Below, in pieces: positions 27,204 through 34,978 of a stretch of 64,000 nucleotides of DNA. The translations under genes and the position numbers were made by a program. The stretch is from Flavobacteriales bacterium. GTDB taxonomy: Bacteria; Bacteroidota; Bacteroidia; Flavobacteriales_E; Vicingaceae. Location of the stretch: positions 124,001 through 188,000 of the forward strand of contig JACJZA010000009.1 of the NCBI GenBank assembly GCA_020635825.1, written 5' to 3'. The notes beneath the pieces are model-generated. The model was not told where the DNA came from and made no database searches. It saw only the letters and a list, made by a program, of their open reading frames with translations. The stretch's first letter is position 1. The number at the start of each line of letters is the position of its first letter.

Positions 27204-28840
27204 GATCATTAATTTACATTTTACCTCTTCTATTATTGTTTGCTTGCGAGCCTACAGAAAAAGTAGATTTAATTGTACACAATGCTAAAGTTTATACTGT
27301 AAATGATGCTTTTGAAACAGCAGAAGCTTTTGTAGTAGATAATGGAGAAATAATTGCCGTTGGTGCTGAAAATGAAATTTTAAATAAATACTTAGCAAAA
27401 GAATATTTAGATGCTCAAAAAAGACCTGTTTTCCCAGGATTTATTGATGCTCATTGTCATTTTGTTGGTTATGCAAAAAGCTTATTACAAGTGAATTTAG
27501 TTGGAACATCCTCATTTGATGGAGTTCTCGAAAAAGTAGTAACATTTTCTAAAGAAAATTCAATTGAATGGATTGAAGGAAGAGGTTGGGATCAAAACGA
27601 TTGGGATATAAAAGAATTTCCAAACAAAGAAAAATTAGATATCCTATTTCCTAATCGCCCTGTATTTTTAAGACGAGTTGATGGGCATGCAGCTATTGCC
27701 AATCAAAAAGCACTAGATATAGCTAACATTGATTTAACAACTCAAATAAATGGCGGAATCATTGAAAAGAAAAACAATCAATTAACAGGAATTTTAATCG
27801 ATAATGCTGTTGATTTGGTCATGAATGTTATTCCTCAACCCAATGAAAATACTCTGACGGAAGCTATAATAAAAGCACAACAAAATTTATTTGAAGTGGG
27901 TTTAACAACTGTTGATGATGCCGGATTAGACCAATTTGAAATTGAATATTTAGAAAAACTAGATACTCAAGGCATCTTAAAACTCAATATATATGCTATG
28001 ATAAGCGCTAGACCAGAATTATTTAACTATTATTTAGAAAAAGGTCCTTTTAAAACCAATCACATAAATGTTAGTTCTTTTAAATTTTATGCTGATGGCG
28101 CTTTGGGCTCAAGAGGTGCTTGCTTGTTAGAACCTTATTCAGATATTATTGAGCAAGAACAATTTGGATTGATGATTGAATTGAAAGAATTTTATGAAAA
28201 GTATGCTCCTTTACTATATCAAAAAGGCTTTCAGATGAATACACACTGCATTGGTGACTCTGCAAACAGAATGATTTTAAATATCTATAAAAATGTATTG
28301 AAAGGAACTAACGACAAACGATGGAGAATTGAACATGCACAGGTAATAAATGATAAAGATTTTGAAATTTTTGCTCAGTATAATATTATTCCTTCTGTTC
28401 AACCTACACATGCCACCTCAGATATGTATTGGGCAAAAGATAGATTAGGCGAAATAAGGCTTAAAAATGCTTATGCCTACAAAAAGTTATTACAACAAAA
28501 TGGATTGATTGCATTGGGTACTGATTTTCCAGTGGAAGGAATAAATCCTTTGAATACTTTTTATGCAGCAGTTGCTAGAAAAGATAGCAAAGGGTATCCT
28601 GAGAATGGCTTTAACCCAGAAAATGCATTAACAAGAGAAGAAGCTTTAAAAGGAATGACTATTTGGGCGGCCATTGCCAATTTTGAAGAAAATGAAAAAG
28701 GAAGTTTAGAAGTTGGAAAAAAAGCGGATTTCATTGTGTTGGATAATGATATTATGGAAACCAAAGAAAATGAAATCTTAAACACTAAAGTTCTTGAAAC
28801 TTATATTAACGGAGAAAAAGTTTTTAGTGGCGGAAAATAA
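27200..28840 (+). CDS. Amidohydrolase family 3 lipoprotein (YtcJ-like)
   Basis: A 546-residue metal-dependent hydrolase with a lipoprotein signal, MRSLIYILPLLLLFAC (Cys16). The TIM-barrel fold carries GFIDAHCHFVGYAK (first metal HxH), NTHCIGDSANRMI, RIEHAQ and GTDFPVEGINPL. The C-terminal KGSLEVGKKADFIVLDND is the usual end of this family. Members hydrolyse N-acyl amino acids or N-formyl compounds; the substrate is not predictable here. Being a lipoprotein, it acts outside the cytoplasm. It is coupled to the preceding membrane gene. Confidence 0.9.
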   Translation: MRSLIYILPLLLLFACEPTEKVDLIVHNAKVYTVNDAFETAEAFVVDNGEIIAVGAENEILNKYLAKEYLDAQKRPVFPGFIDAHCHFVGYAKSLLQVNLVGTSSFDGVLEKVVTFSKENSIEWIEGRGWDQNDWDIKEFPNKEKLDILFPNRPVFLRRVDGHAAIANQKALDIANIDLTTQINGGIIEKKNNQLTGILIDNAVDLVMNVIPQPNENTLTEAIIKAQQNLFEVGLTTVDDAGLDQFEIEYLEKLDTQGILKLNIYAMISARPELFNYYLEKGPFKTNHINVSSFKFYADGALGSRGACLLEPYSDIIEQEQFGLMIELKEFYEKYAPLLYQKGFQMNTHCIGDSANRMILNIYKNVLKGTNDKRWRIEHAQVINDKDFEIFAQYNIIPSVQPTHATSDMYWAKDRLGEIRLKNAYAYKKLLQQNGLIALGTDFPVEGINPLNTFYAAVARKDSKGYPENGFNPENALTREEALKGMTIWAAIANFEENEKGSLEVGKKADFIVLDNDIMETKENEILNTKVLETYINGEKVFSGGK

Positions 28841-28874
28841 ATACCTACTTTTGGCATCTGATATTTAAATTCAA

Positions 28875-29531
28875 ATGTTAAATCGTTTAAAATCAGCTTT
28901 TTTAGTCTTTCATCTCTTAATTTTGTTAAGCACTACTCAGGCTCAAAAAATTACTCCTTTTGCAAATTGGAGTCACAATGACTTACAAAGAGCCAACACC
29001 GGAAAAACCATTAAAGAGTTATCCTTTCAAGAGAAAAAAGTAATTTTTTACATCAACCTTGCTCGAATGAATGGTGAATTATTTGCCAATACTTACCTTA
29101 AAGATTACATGGACGAGGTAAAAGTTTCAAAAAACAAATATTACCGTTCTTTAATTAAAGATTTAAAAGAACAACCTAAAATGGAGCCTCTAGAAGTGAA
29201 AGAAGATTTATACAAAGAAGCCATTCATCATGCGAAAGAAATGGGGCGAATTGGAAAAAAAGGTCATCGTTCTTCTGATGCAAAAAGCTTTGCCGAACGA
29301 ATGAAAAAGTTTGAAAAAGATTATGATAAAATAAAAGAAAGTAACCAATACGGATTTCCAGATGCTCTTTCGATTGTGGTAGATTTATTAATTGATGATG
29401 ACCAAGAAAGTTTGCGCCATCGTAGAATGCTGCTCGACCCTGAATTAGAATTTATAGGTGTTGGTATTAGAAGCCATAAAAAATACAGAGTTAATACTTC
29501 CATTTTGTTGGGAAATGGAGTAAAAGATTAA
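28875..29531 (+). CDS. Exported CAP-domain (SCP/PR-1) protein
   Basis: A 218-residue protein with a signal peptide (ending at TTQAQK). It holds a CAP domain: EKKVIFYINLARMNGELFAN, YKEAIHHAKEMGRIGKKGH with a conserved His, SLRHRRMLLDPELEFIGVGI and the final KYRVNTSILLG. Bacterial CAP proteins are secreted and of mostly unknown function; some act on the cell surface. It lies 34 bases after the amidohydrolase on the same strand, and its stop overlaps the convergent nusB gene by 4 bases. Confidence 0.88.
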   Translation: MLNRLKSAFLVFHLLILLSTTQAQKITPFANWSHNDLQRANTGKTIKELSFQEKKVIFYINLARMNGELFANTYLKDYMDEVKVSKNKYYRSLIKDLKEQPKMEPLEVKEDLYKEAIHHAKEMGRIGKKGHRSSDAKSFAERMKKFEKDYDKIKESNQYGFPDALSIVVDLLIDDDQESLRHRRMLLDPELEFIGVGIRSHKKYRVNTSILLGNGVKD

Positions 29532-30481
29532 CTATCTAATAATCCTCTTCCTACTTTTTTTAATTCTCCTGTTTCTTTTAGTTCCAAAACCAATTTATCC
29601 AAAATCCCGTTCACAAATACTTTACTTTTTGGTGTACTAAACCACTTCGAAAGCTCAATGTATTCGTTTAAGGTAACCTTTACAGGAATTGAATTAAAAT
29701 GCATAAGTTCGGTTAACGCCATTTTCATCAACAAAATGTCAATCATAGCAATACGCTCCACATCCCAATTTTGTGTTTTTTTGGCAATTTTTTCTGAGTT
29801 TACATCGTCGTATTTAATCGTCTTTCTAAATAAATCTTTAACCATTTTCACATCATCCTCATAATCGGTATACAAGCTCAAGATGGAAGAAAACTCATTA
29901 GAATTGGCATTAAACTTTTTAATAGTTTTAATCACCATGCTTAATACAAAATCAATCTCATCAAACCCCCAGTAAATACTCTTATCTTGAATATCAGCCA
30001 ACATCAATTCAAATTCAGGAATTAACTTTTTATATAAGTTCACCACAAATTGTTGATCTTCTTCAAACGATGAAGTTTTTTTACTCATATAGTCAAGATA
30101 CACATCGTGCTTTCTCATGTAATTCATGAACTTACCAATCAACTCTTGGTCTGCAGACCATGAAATCTTTTTATCAGAAAGTTGTTTTTTTAGTGAAGTG
30201 TTGTTGGCTAATAAAGCAAAAACCCTGTTCTCAATAAATTTGAGATTAGGGTTTAAATCTTCTTCTGTAGGTAAACGTTTACTTTTTGAGTCTTCAACTC
30301 TTAACTCAGCTTGATGAGTTAACTCAGAACCAATTGACAATAAATACAAATACAAATCGTACATACGTTCTAAGCTCAAAAACAATTCGTTTTCTGCTTT
30401 GTTGATGTTTTTATCATTCGACTGAAAATAGGCATACAATGCCTGAAATGTTTTTACTCTTAAATAGCGTCTGCTAATCAT
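29528..30481 (-). CDS. nusB: Transcription antitermination protein NusB (long form)
   Basis: NusB joins the rRNA antitermination complex with NusE. The first residues, MISRRYLRVKTFQALYAYFQSN, are the family's RNA-binding opening. The C-terminal half (DVERIAMIDILLMKMALTEL, then IPVKVTLNEYIELSKWFSTPKSKVF) is the conserved helical core. At 317 residues it is over twice the E. coli length. The extra helical insert of about 150 residues is normal in Bacteroidetes. Confidence 0.92.
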   Translation of the reverse strand: MISRRYLRVKTFQALYAYFQSNDKNINKAENELFLSLERMYDLYLYLLSIGSELTHQAELRVEDSKSKRLPTEEDLNPNLKFIENRVFALLANNTSLKKQLSDKKISWSADQELIGKFMNYMRKHDVYLDYMSKKTSSFEEDQQFVVNLYKKLIPEFELMLADIQDKSIYWGFDEIDFVLSMVIKTIKKFNANSNEFSSILSLYTDYEDDVKMVKDLFRKTIKYDDVNSEKIAKKTQNWDVERIAMIDILLMKMALTELMHFNSIPVKVTLNEYIELSKWFSTPKSKVFVNGILDKLVLELKETGELKKVGRGLLDS

Positions 30482-30525
30482 TTTTGTGTTTGTATTTTAA
30501 AGAACGTTTTTCTATTATTTTTTGA

Positions 30526-31623
30526 TTAAAATGACAACTTGACCTTGCCTAATGCTTCTATCCTTTCTTCTGCCATTTTATTAGCAATTGCGTAAGTTGG
30601 GATATTTTCCTGAGACGAACGATTTAAAATAAGGTTTGTTGTATTATAAATTTCTTCAGCTTTTGCCATCGCCCACTCAGAAGTTAATCCTGCTACTTCA
30701 GCATAACAGTTTATCACTCCTCCGGCATTCAACATAAAATCAGGAACATACATTATTCCTTTTTCAATAACCGCTTTACCTTGAATTTCTTCTTGTTTTA
30801 ACTGATTATTCGCCGCTCCGGCAATAATAGAACATTTTAATCTATTCAAAGTATCATCATTCACTGTTGCTCCTAAAGCACATGGAGCATAAATATCCAT
30901 ATCTAAATCGTAGATATCATTCAACCCAACTACTTTTGCTTTATATGTATCTGCTACTCTTTTTAAAGTATCTTCATGAATATCTGAAATATAAACCTCA
31001 GCACCTTCTTTTGATAAATGGTTAACTAAATATTCTCCAACATGTCCTACTCCTTGAACCGCAATTTTTTTACCAGCTAATGAGTCGCTTCCAAATTGTT
31101 GTTTAGCAGCAGCTTTCATTCCTACATACACTCCATAAGCAGTCACCGGTGAAGGATCACCACTTTTTCCTGGTAAGCCTGCGACATGGTTAGTTTCCAT
31201 GTTCACCCAAGTCATATCTTGTGGAGAAATTCCTACATCTTCTGCAGTAATATATTTACCACTTAATGAGTTAACAAATTTTCCAAATCTTCTAAACAAT
31301 GCCTCATTTTTATCAGTTCTTGAATTACCAATAATAACCGCTTTTCCTCCCCCTAAATTTAATCCCGAAATGGCATTTTTATAAGTCATCCCTCTTGATA
31401 ATCTCAATACATCGGTTAAAGCTTCAGCACCTGTAGCATAGTTCCACATACGTGTTCCCCCAAGAGCTGGTCCACAAACGGTATTGTGAACTGCAATTAT
31501 TGCTTTTAAACCTGTAGCATTATCTTGACAAAAAACCACTTGTTCGTGATTGTATTTTGCCATATCGTCAAGTACTGTATTCATTGTAGCAGTTGATTGT
31601 TGTTGATCTAAAATATCAGCCAT
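30526..31623 (-). CDS. Leucine/Glu/Phe/Val dehydrogenase family enzyme
   Basis: NAD-dependent oxidative deamination of a branched-chain or other amino acid to its 2-oxo acid. In the 365 residues, GPALGGTRMWNY and SGLNLGGGKAVIIG carry the substrate- and catalysis-linked residues. TAEDVGISPQDM and a Rossmann motif, GKKIAVQGVGHVGEYL, follow. The length and the GGGKAV lysine fit leucine dehydrogenase best; phenylalanine or valine are possible substrates. The gene is monocistronic as far as the sequence shows. A TAAATTTG -7 box lies upstream. Confidence 0.9.
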   Translation of the reverse strand: MADILDQQQSTATMNTVLDDMAKYNHEQVVFCQDNATGLKAIIAVHNTVCGPALGGTRMWNYATGAEALTDVLRLSRGMTYKNAISGLNLGGGKAVIIGNSRTDKNEALFRRFGKFVNSLSGKYITAEDVGISPQDMTWVNMETNHVAGLPGKSGDPSPVTAYGVYVGMKAAAKQQFGSDSLAGKKIAVQGVGHVGEYLVNHLSKEGAEVYISDIHEDTLKRVADTYKAKVVGLNDIYDLDMDIYAPCALGATVNDDTLNRLKCSIIAGAANNQLKQEEIQGKAVIEKGIMYVPDFMLNAGGVINCYAEVAGLTSEWAMAKAEEIYNTTNLILNRSSQENIPTYAIANKMAEERIEALGKVKLSF

Positions 31624-31712
31624 TGTTTATGAATTAATTTTTATCTGTTAAAGAAGCTAAAGATAATTACTTTTGCAGTATAAATTATTTTTTGCATTCC
31701 TTTTGTAGGCTG

Positions 31713-31720
31713 CAAATTTA
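31713..31720 (-). promoter_or_regulatory. Candidate -7 box (TAAATTTG) of the leucine dehydrogenase-like gene
   Basis: On the minus strand TAAATTTG matches TAnnTTTG about 90 bases upstream of the ATG. There is no consensus -33 at the right distance. Confidence 0.35.
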
Positions 31721-31785
31721 ATCTTTATTAACAAATAGAATCAGATATTCGACCAAAAACTAAATTAAGACATCCATTAGGCTAA

Positions 31786-33582
31786 ATGAAGGCATTAAAA
31801 CATTTAAATAAATACCTTTTAAAATACAAATTCAGACTATTGTTGGGAGTGCTTTTTGTAGTAATATCTAATATTTTTGGTTTATATCCTGCACAAATAA
31901 TTAGAGAAACCTTCAATTTGGTTGAATCAAAATTATCAGGAAAAGTAATTGAAAGCAGTAGTTTTTTTGGGGATTTATTTAATGAACTCTCATTTGGAAA
32001 AGCAATTTTGGCATTTGGAGGAGTTGTTTTTGCTCTTGCCATTGCAAAAGGGATTTTCACCTTTTTTATGCGTCAAACCATTATTATTATGTCTCGCTTA
32101 ATAGAGTTTGATTTAAAAAATGAAATTTTTAATCACTTTCAACATCTTGATACTTCTTTTTATAAGGAAAATAATACAGGAGATATTATGAACCGAATTA
32201 GTGAAGATGTAAGTAAAGTAAGAATGTATTTGGGACCTGGAATTATGTATACAGCCAACCTTATCACTTTGTTTGCTTTAGTTATTCCTGTTATGTTTTC
32301 CATAAATGTAAAACTAACACTCTACTCTCTTACCCCTCTACCTATTCTTTCAATAATTATTTACTTTGTTAGCAATAGAATTAATAAACAAAGTGAGCAG
32401 GTTCAAGCTAAATTATCTGACATCACTACCCTATCTCAAGAAACCTATTCCGGTATTCGAATTTTAAAATCATTTGTAAAAGAAGCACTTTTTATTTCTA
32501 AACTGAATAATGAAAATGAAGCATATAGAGATAATTCGATGAATTTAGTAAGAACCAATGCTGTCTTTTTTCCTGTAATGATGTTATTGATAGGTTTAAG
32601 TACAATTTTCACAATTTATATTGGAGGCTTAGAATACATCAATGGCAATATTACTTTAGGTAACATTTTGGAATTTGTATTTTACATCAACATGCTTACA
32701 TGGCCGGTAACTGCAATTGGATGGGTTACTTCCATTATTCAAAGAGCGGCAGCTTCTCAAAAAAGAATAAACGAATTTTTATCTACTCCTTCTAAAATTA
32801 AAAACCCTAGCAATGAACATTTTGATTTAAAAGGAAATATAAAATTCAAAGAAGTATCTTTTACCTATCCTGAATCAGGAATTACTGCATTAAAAAATAT
32901 TTCTTTTGAAATTAAACAAGGTGAAACACTAGCGATTGTTGGGAAAACAGGTTCAGGAAAATCGAGCATCATTAATCTTATTTTAAGAAATTACGATGTT
33001 TCCGAAGGCGAAATTTTAATTGACAATCACAATTTAAAAGATGTTAACTTAAATCAATTAAGAGAAAATATTGGGTTTGTACCACAAGAAGTATTCTTAT
33101 TTTCTGATACCATTGAAAATAATATTGCTTTTGGGTACAAAAATGGATTACCTGATGAATCAGTCATTAAAAAGGCTGCTAAAAATGCCGCTATCTATAG
33201 TAGTATAATAGAATTTCCTCAACAATTTAAAACACGACTTGGAGAGCGTGGTGTTACACTTTCTGGTGGACAGAAACAAAGAATTTCAATTGCCAGAGCC
33301 ATTATCAAAGAACCTAAAATTTTAATTTTTGACGATTGTTTGTCTGCAGTTGATACAGAAACTGAAGACATGATTTTAAATAATTTAAAAGAAGTGATGC
33401 GAAATAAAACCTCTTTAATTGTTAGCCATCGTGTTTCATCGGTTAAAAATGCAGATAAAATTTTGGTGATAGATAATGGACAAATTATTGAAAGTGGCAC
33501 GCATCAATCTCTAATAGAACTTGGCAAAACCTACTTTAAAATGTACGAGCAACAATTATTAGAATTAAATGAAGAAAAGTAG
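31786..33582 (+). CDS. ABC transporter exporter half-subunit (MdlA/YheI/MsbA-like)
   Basis: A 598-residue transporter with six membrane helices (about 15-310) fused to an ATPase domain. The Walker A motif is GKTGSGKSS (about 386-394), the signature TLSGGQKQR (about 489-497) and the H-loop SHRVSS. In Walker B the sequence is LIFDD, so the usual catalytic Glu is Asp517. This is typical of the non-canonical half of heterodimeric exporters such as YheI/BmrC. No second ABC gene is adjacent. The substrate could be a lipid, drug or peptide. Confidence 0.9.
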   Translation: MKALKHLNKYLLKYKFRLLLGVLFVVISNIFGLYPAQIIRETFNLVESKLSGKVIESSSFFGDLFNELSFGKAILAFGGVVFALAIAKGIFTFFMRQTIIIMSRLIEFDLKNEIFNHFQHLDTSFYKENNTGDIMNRISEDVSKVRMYLGPGIMYTANLITLFALVIPVMFSINVKLTLYSLTPLPILSIIIYFVSNRINKQSEQVQAKLSDITTLSQETYSGIRILKSFVKEALFISKLNNENEAYRDNSMNLVRTNAVFFPVMMLLIGLSTIFTIYIGGLEYINGNITLGNILEFVFYINMLTWPVTAIGWVTSIIQRAAASQKRINEFLSTPSKIKNPSNEHFDLKGNIKFKEVSFTYPESGITALKNISFEIKQGETLAIVGKTGSGKSSIINLILRNYDVSEGEILIDNHNLKDVNLNQLRENIGFVPQEVFLFSDTIENNIAFGYKNGLPDESVIKKAAKNAAIYSSIIEFPQQFKTRLGERGVTLSGGQKQRISIARAIIKEPKILIFDDCLSAVDTETEDMILNNLKEVMRNKTSLIVSHRVSSVKNADKILVIDNGQIIESGTHQSLIELGKTYFKMYEQQLLELNEEK

Positions 33583-33602
33583 AATAATATTTCATCAATT
33601 TG

Positions 33603-33633
33603 TTTGCTAACTAATATTTAATGTATAAATTTG
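33603..33633 (+). promoter_or_regulatory. Promoter of rplS
   Basis: TTTG at 33603-33606, a 19-base spacer and TAAATTTG at 33626-33633 match the Bacteroidetes promoter perfectly. The leader would be about 31 bases to the ATG at 33671. Confidence 0.75.
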
Positions 33634-33670
33634 CAGCCCTTTTAAAGGAAAACTTTTAATAAACAGAAGC

Positions 33671-34027
33671 ATGGACGCGATTAAATTAGTAGAAAACGAT
33701 TTATCTCCAATTCAAGAATTGCCAGTTTTTAACGCAGGAGATACAATTATTGTATATTACAAAATTAAAGAAGGAAATAAAGAAAGAATTCAGCACTTCC
33801 AGGGTGTAGTTTTACAAAGAAGAGGTTCTGGAGCAAATGAAACTTTCACTATCAGAAAAATGTCAGGTAACGTAGGAGTAGAAAGAATTTTCCCTTTTGC
33901 CTCTCCATTTATTGATAAAATTGAAGTTGTGAAACATGGTAGCGTAAGAAGAGCTCGTATTTTCTACTTAAGAGAAAGAACTGGTAAATCAGCAAGAATT
34001 AAAGAAAGAAAAATGATTAAAAAATAA
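33671..34027 (+). CDS. rplS: 50S ribosomal protein L19
   Basis: L19 (bL19) sits at the 30S-50S interface. The 118 residues match the family: FNAGDTIIVYYKIKEGNKER, IQHFQGVVLQRRG, NETFTIRKMSGNVGVERIFP and VKHGSVRRARIFYLRERTGK, with a basic C terminus. It is the only gene of its transcription unit, flanked by a consensus promoter and a strong terminator. trmD and rimM are not adjacent. Confidence 0.97.
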   Translation: MDAIKLVENDLSPIQELPVFNAGDTIIVYYKIKEGNKERIQHFQGVVLQRRGSGANETFTIRKMSGNVGVERIFPFASPFIDKIEVVKHGSVRRARIFYLRERTGKSARIKERKMIKK

Positions 34028-34044
34028 TCATCATTTGAAATAAT

Positions 34045-34078
34045 AAAAAAACCCAAACTAAATAGTTTGGGTTTTTTT
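34045..34078. terminator. Bidirectional terminator between rplS and the 34.1 kb gene
   Basis: The ACCCAAACT / AGTTTGGGT stem (34051-34059 and 34064-34072) has a short loop, an A-run before it and seven T residues after it. It can serve both convergent genes. Confidence 0.9.
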
Positions 34079-34093
34079 ATTGATTAATTTTTT

Positions 34094-34603
34094 CTATTTA
34101 TTTGAAGCTGCTTCTTTCATTTTTCTTAAATCAGCTCTCACATTTTTACTGTACACTTTATCATGTACATATTCATCTTCATCAGCATCATATTTTATAA
34201 TAGCGGTAGGAAAATCTAGGTTAGACATATCTACTCCTTCAAATTCTTTCAATTTCATTAAGTCAGCTATAAACTCAAAAAAGTATTTATCATCCATATC
34301 ACCTTTGTTCTTAGTATTTACATAAATACGTTCATTCACACAATCTTTATAGCTTATCTCCAACATGTATTCATAATCACTAAACAACATAAACCTAAAT
34401 CTTCCATTTTTCTTAGTAGAAACTTTATTCACAATCATATTGTCTTGATAGAGTTTCACAACTGCTCCTTCCACTTTATTATCATCTAATAGGACATAAC
34501 CACTCATATCCAATACCGATGGAGATGAATTAGAAATAGCAAATGCAGAAATCAATAAAAAAACAGGTAATACAAATAAACCAAATACTCTTCTTCTCTT
34601 CAT
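34094..34603 (-). CDS. Exported beta-sandwich protein of unknown function
   Basis: A 169-residue protein with an N-terminal hydrophobic signal segment (FGLFVLPVFLLISAFA). A carboxypeptidase-regulatory-like sandwich follows: SGYVLLDDNKVEGAVVKLYQ, MIVNKVSTKKNGRFRFMLF and YEYMLEISYKDCVNERIYV. A charged helical tail with Asp/Glu and Lys runs ends it. Proteins of this kind are common exported Bacteroidetes proteins. No partner is evident. Confidence 0.7.
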   Translation of the reverse strand: MKRRRVFGLFVLPVFLLISAFAISNSSPSVLDMSGYVLLDDNKVEGAVVKLYQDNMIVNKVSTKKNGRFRFMLFSDYEYMLEISYKDCVNERIYVNTKNKGDMDDKYFFEFIADLMKLKEFEGVDMSNLDFPTAIIKYDADEDEYVHDKVYSKNVRADLRKMKEAASNK

Positions 34604-34692
34604 ATTTTAAAGTTATTTTCAACTAAAATACAAAATTTTTATAGTTTCCTCTTTCAAAAAAAATTATCTTTCCTAAATAATTTTATCTCATC

Positions 34693-34974
34693 ATGAAAAA
34701 AATTGTTTTTAGTTCATTAATTGTTATTTTGTTCACTTCTTGTGCACAAATGTTTAATGGTGCTGTATTACCTAATCAATGTAAAAAATGTGACTTAATA
34801 AATCGAATGAACAATGAAATTTTATGGAGTATTGAAGGTTGCGGAAGTGATAACACAAGATTAGAGGAACAAACACAAATTAAAGCTTATGAAATGAGCA
34901 GAGGTGGTTATAATTTATGTGATTTAGAAGTAGTTTGTGAATCGTGGAAAAAAGACCCTGAAACAGAGGAGTAA
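34693..34974 (+). CDS. Small cysteine-rich lipoprotein
   Basis: A 93-residue protein with a lipobox signal (LFTSCAQ, lipidated Cys17). Five further cysteines follow at 30, 33, 50, 76 and 82 (QCKKCD, GCGS, LCDLEVVCES). That is unusually many for so short a periplasmic or outer-membrane lipoprotein and suggests disulfides or metal binding. It ends 4 bases before the TPR-phosphatase gene and is probably co-transcribed with it. Confidence 0.7.
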   Translation: MKKIVFSSLIVILFTSCAQMFNGAVLPNQCKKCDLINRMNNEILWSIEGCGSDNTRLEEQTQIKAYEMSRGGYNLCDLEVVCESWKKDPETEE

Positions 34975-34978
34975 ATAA

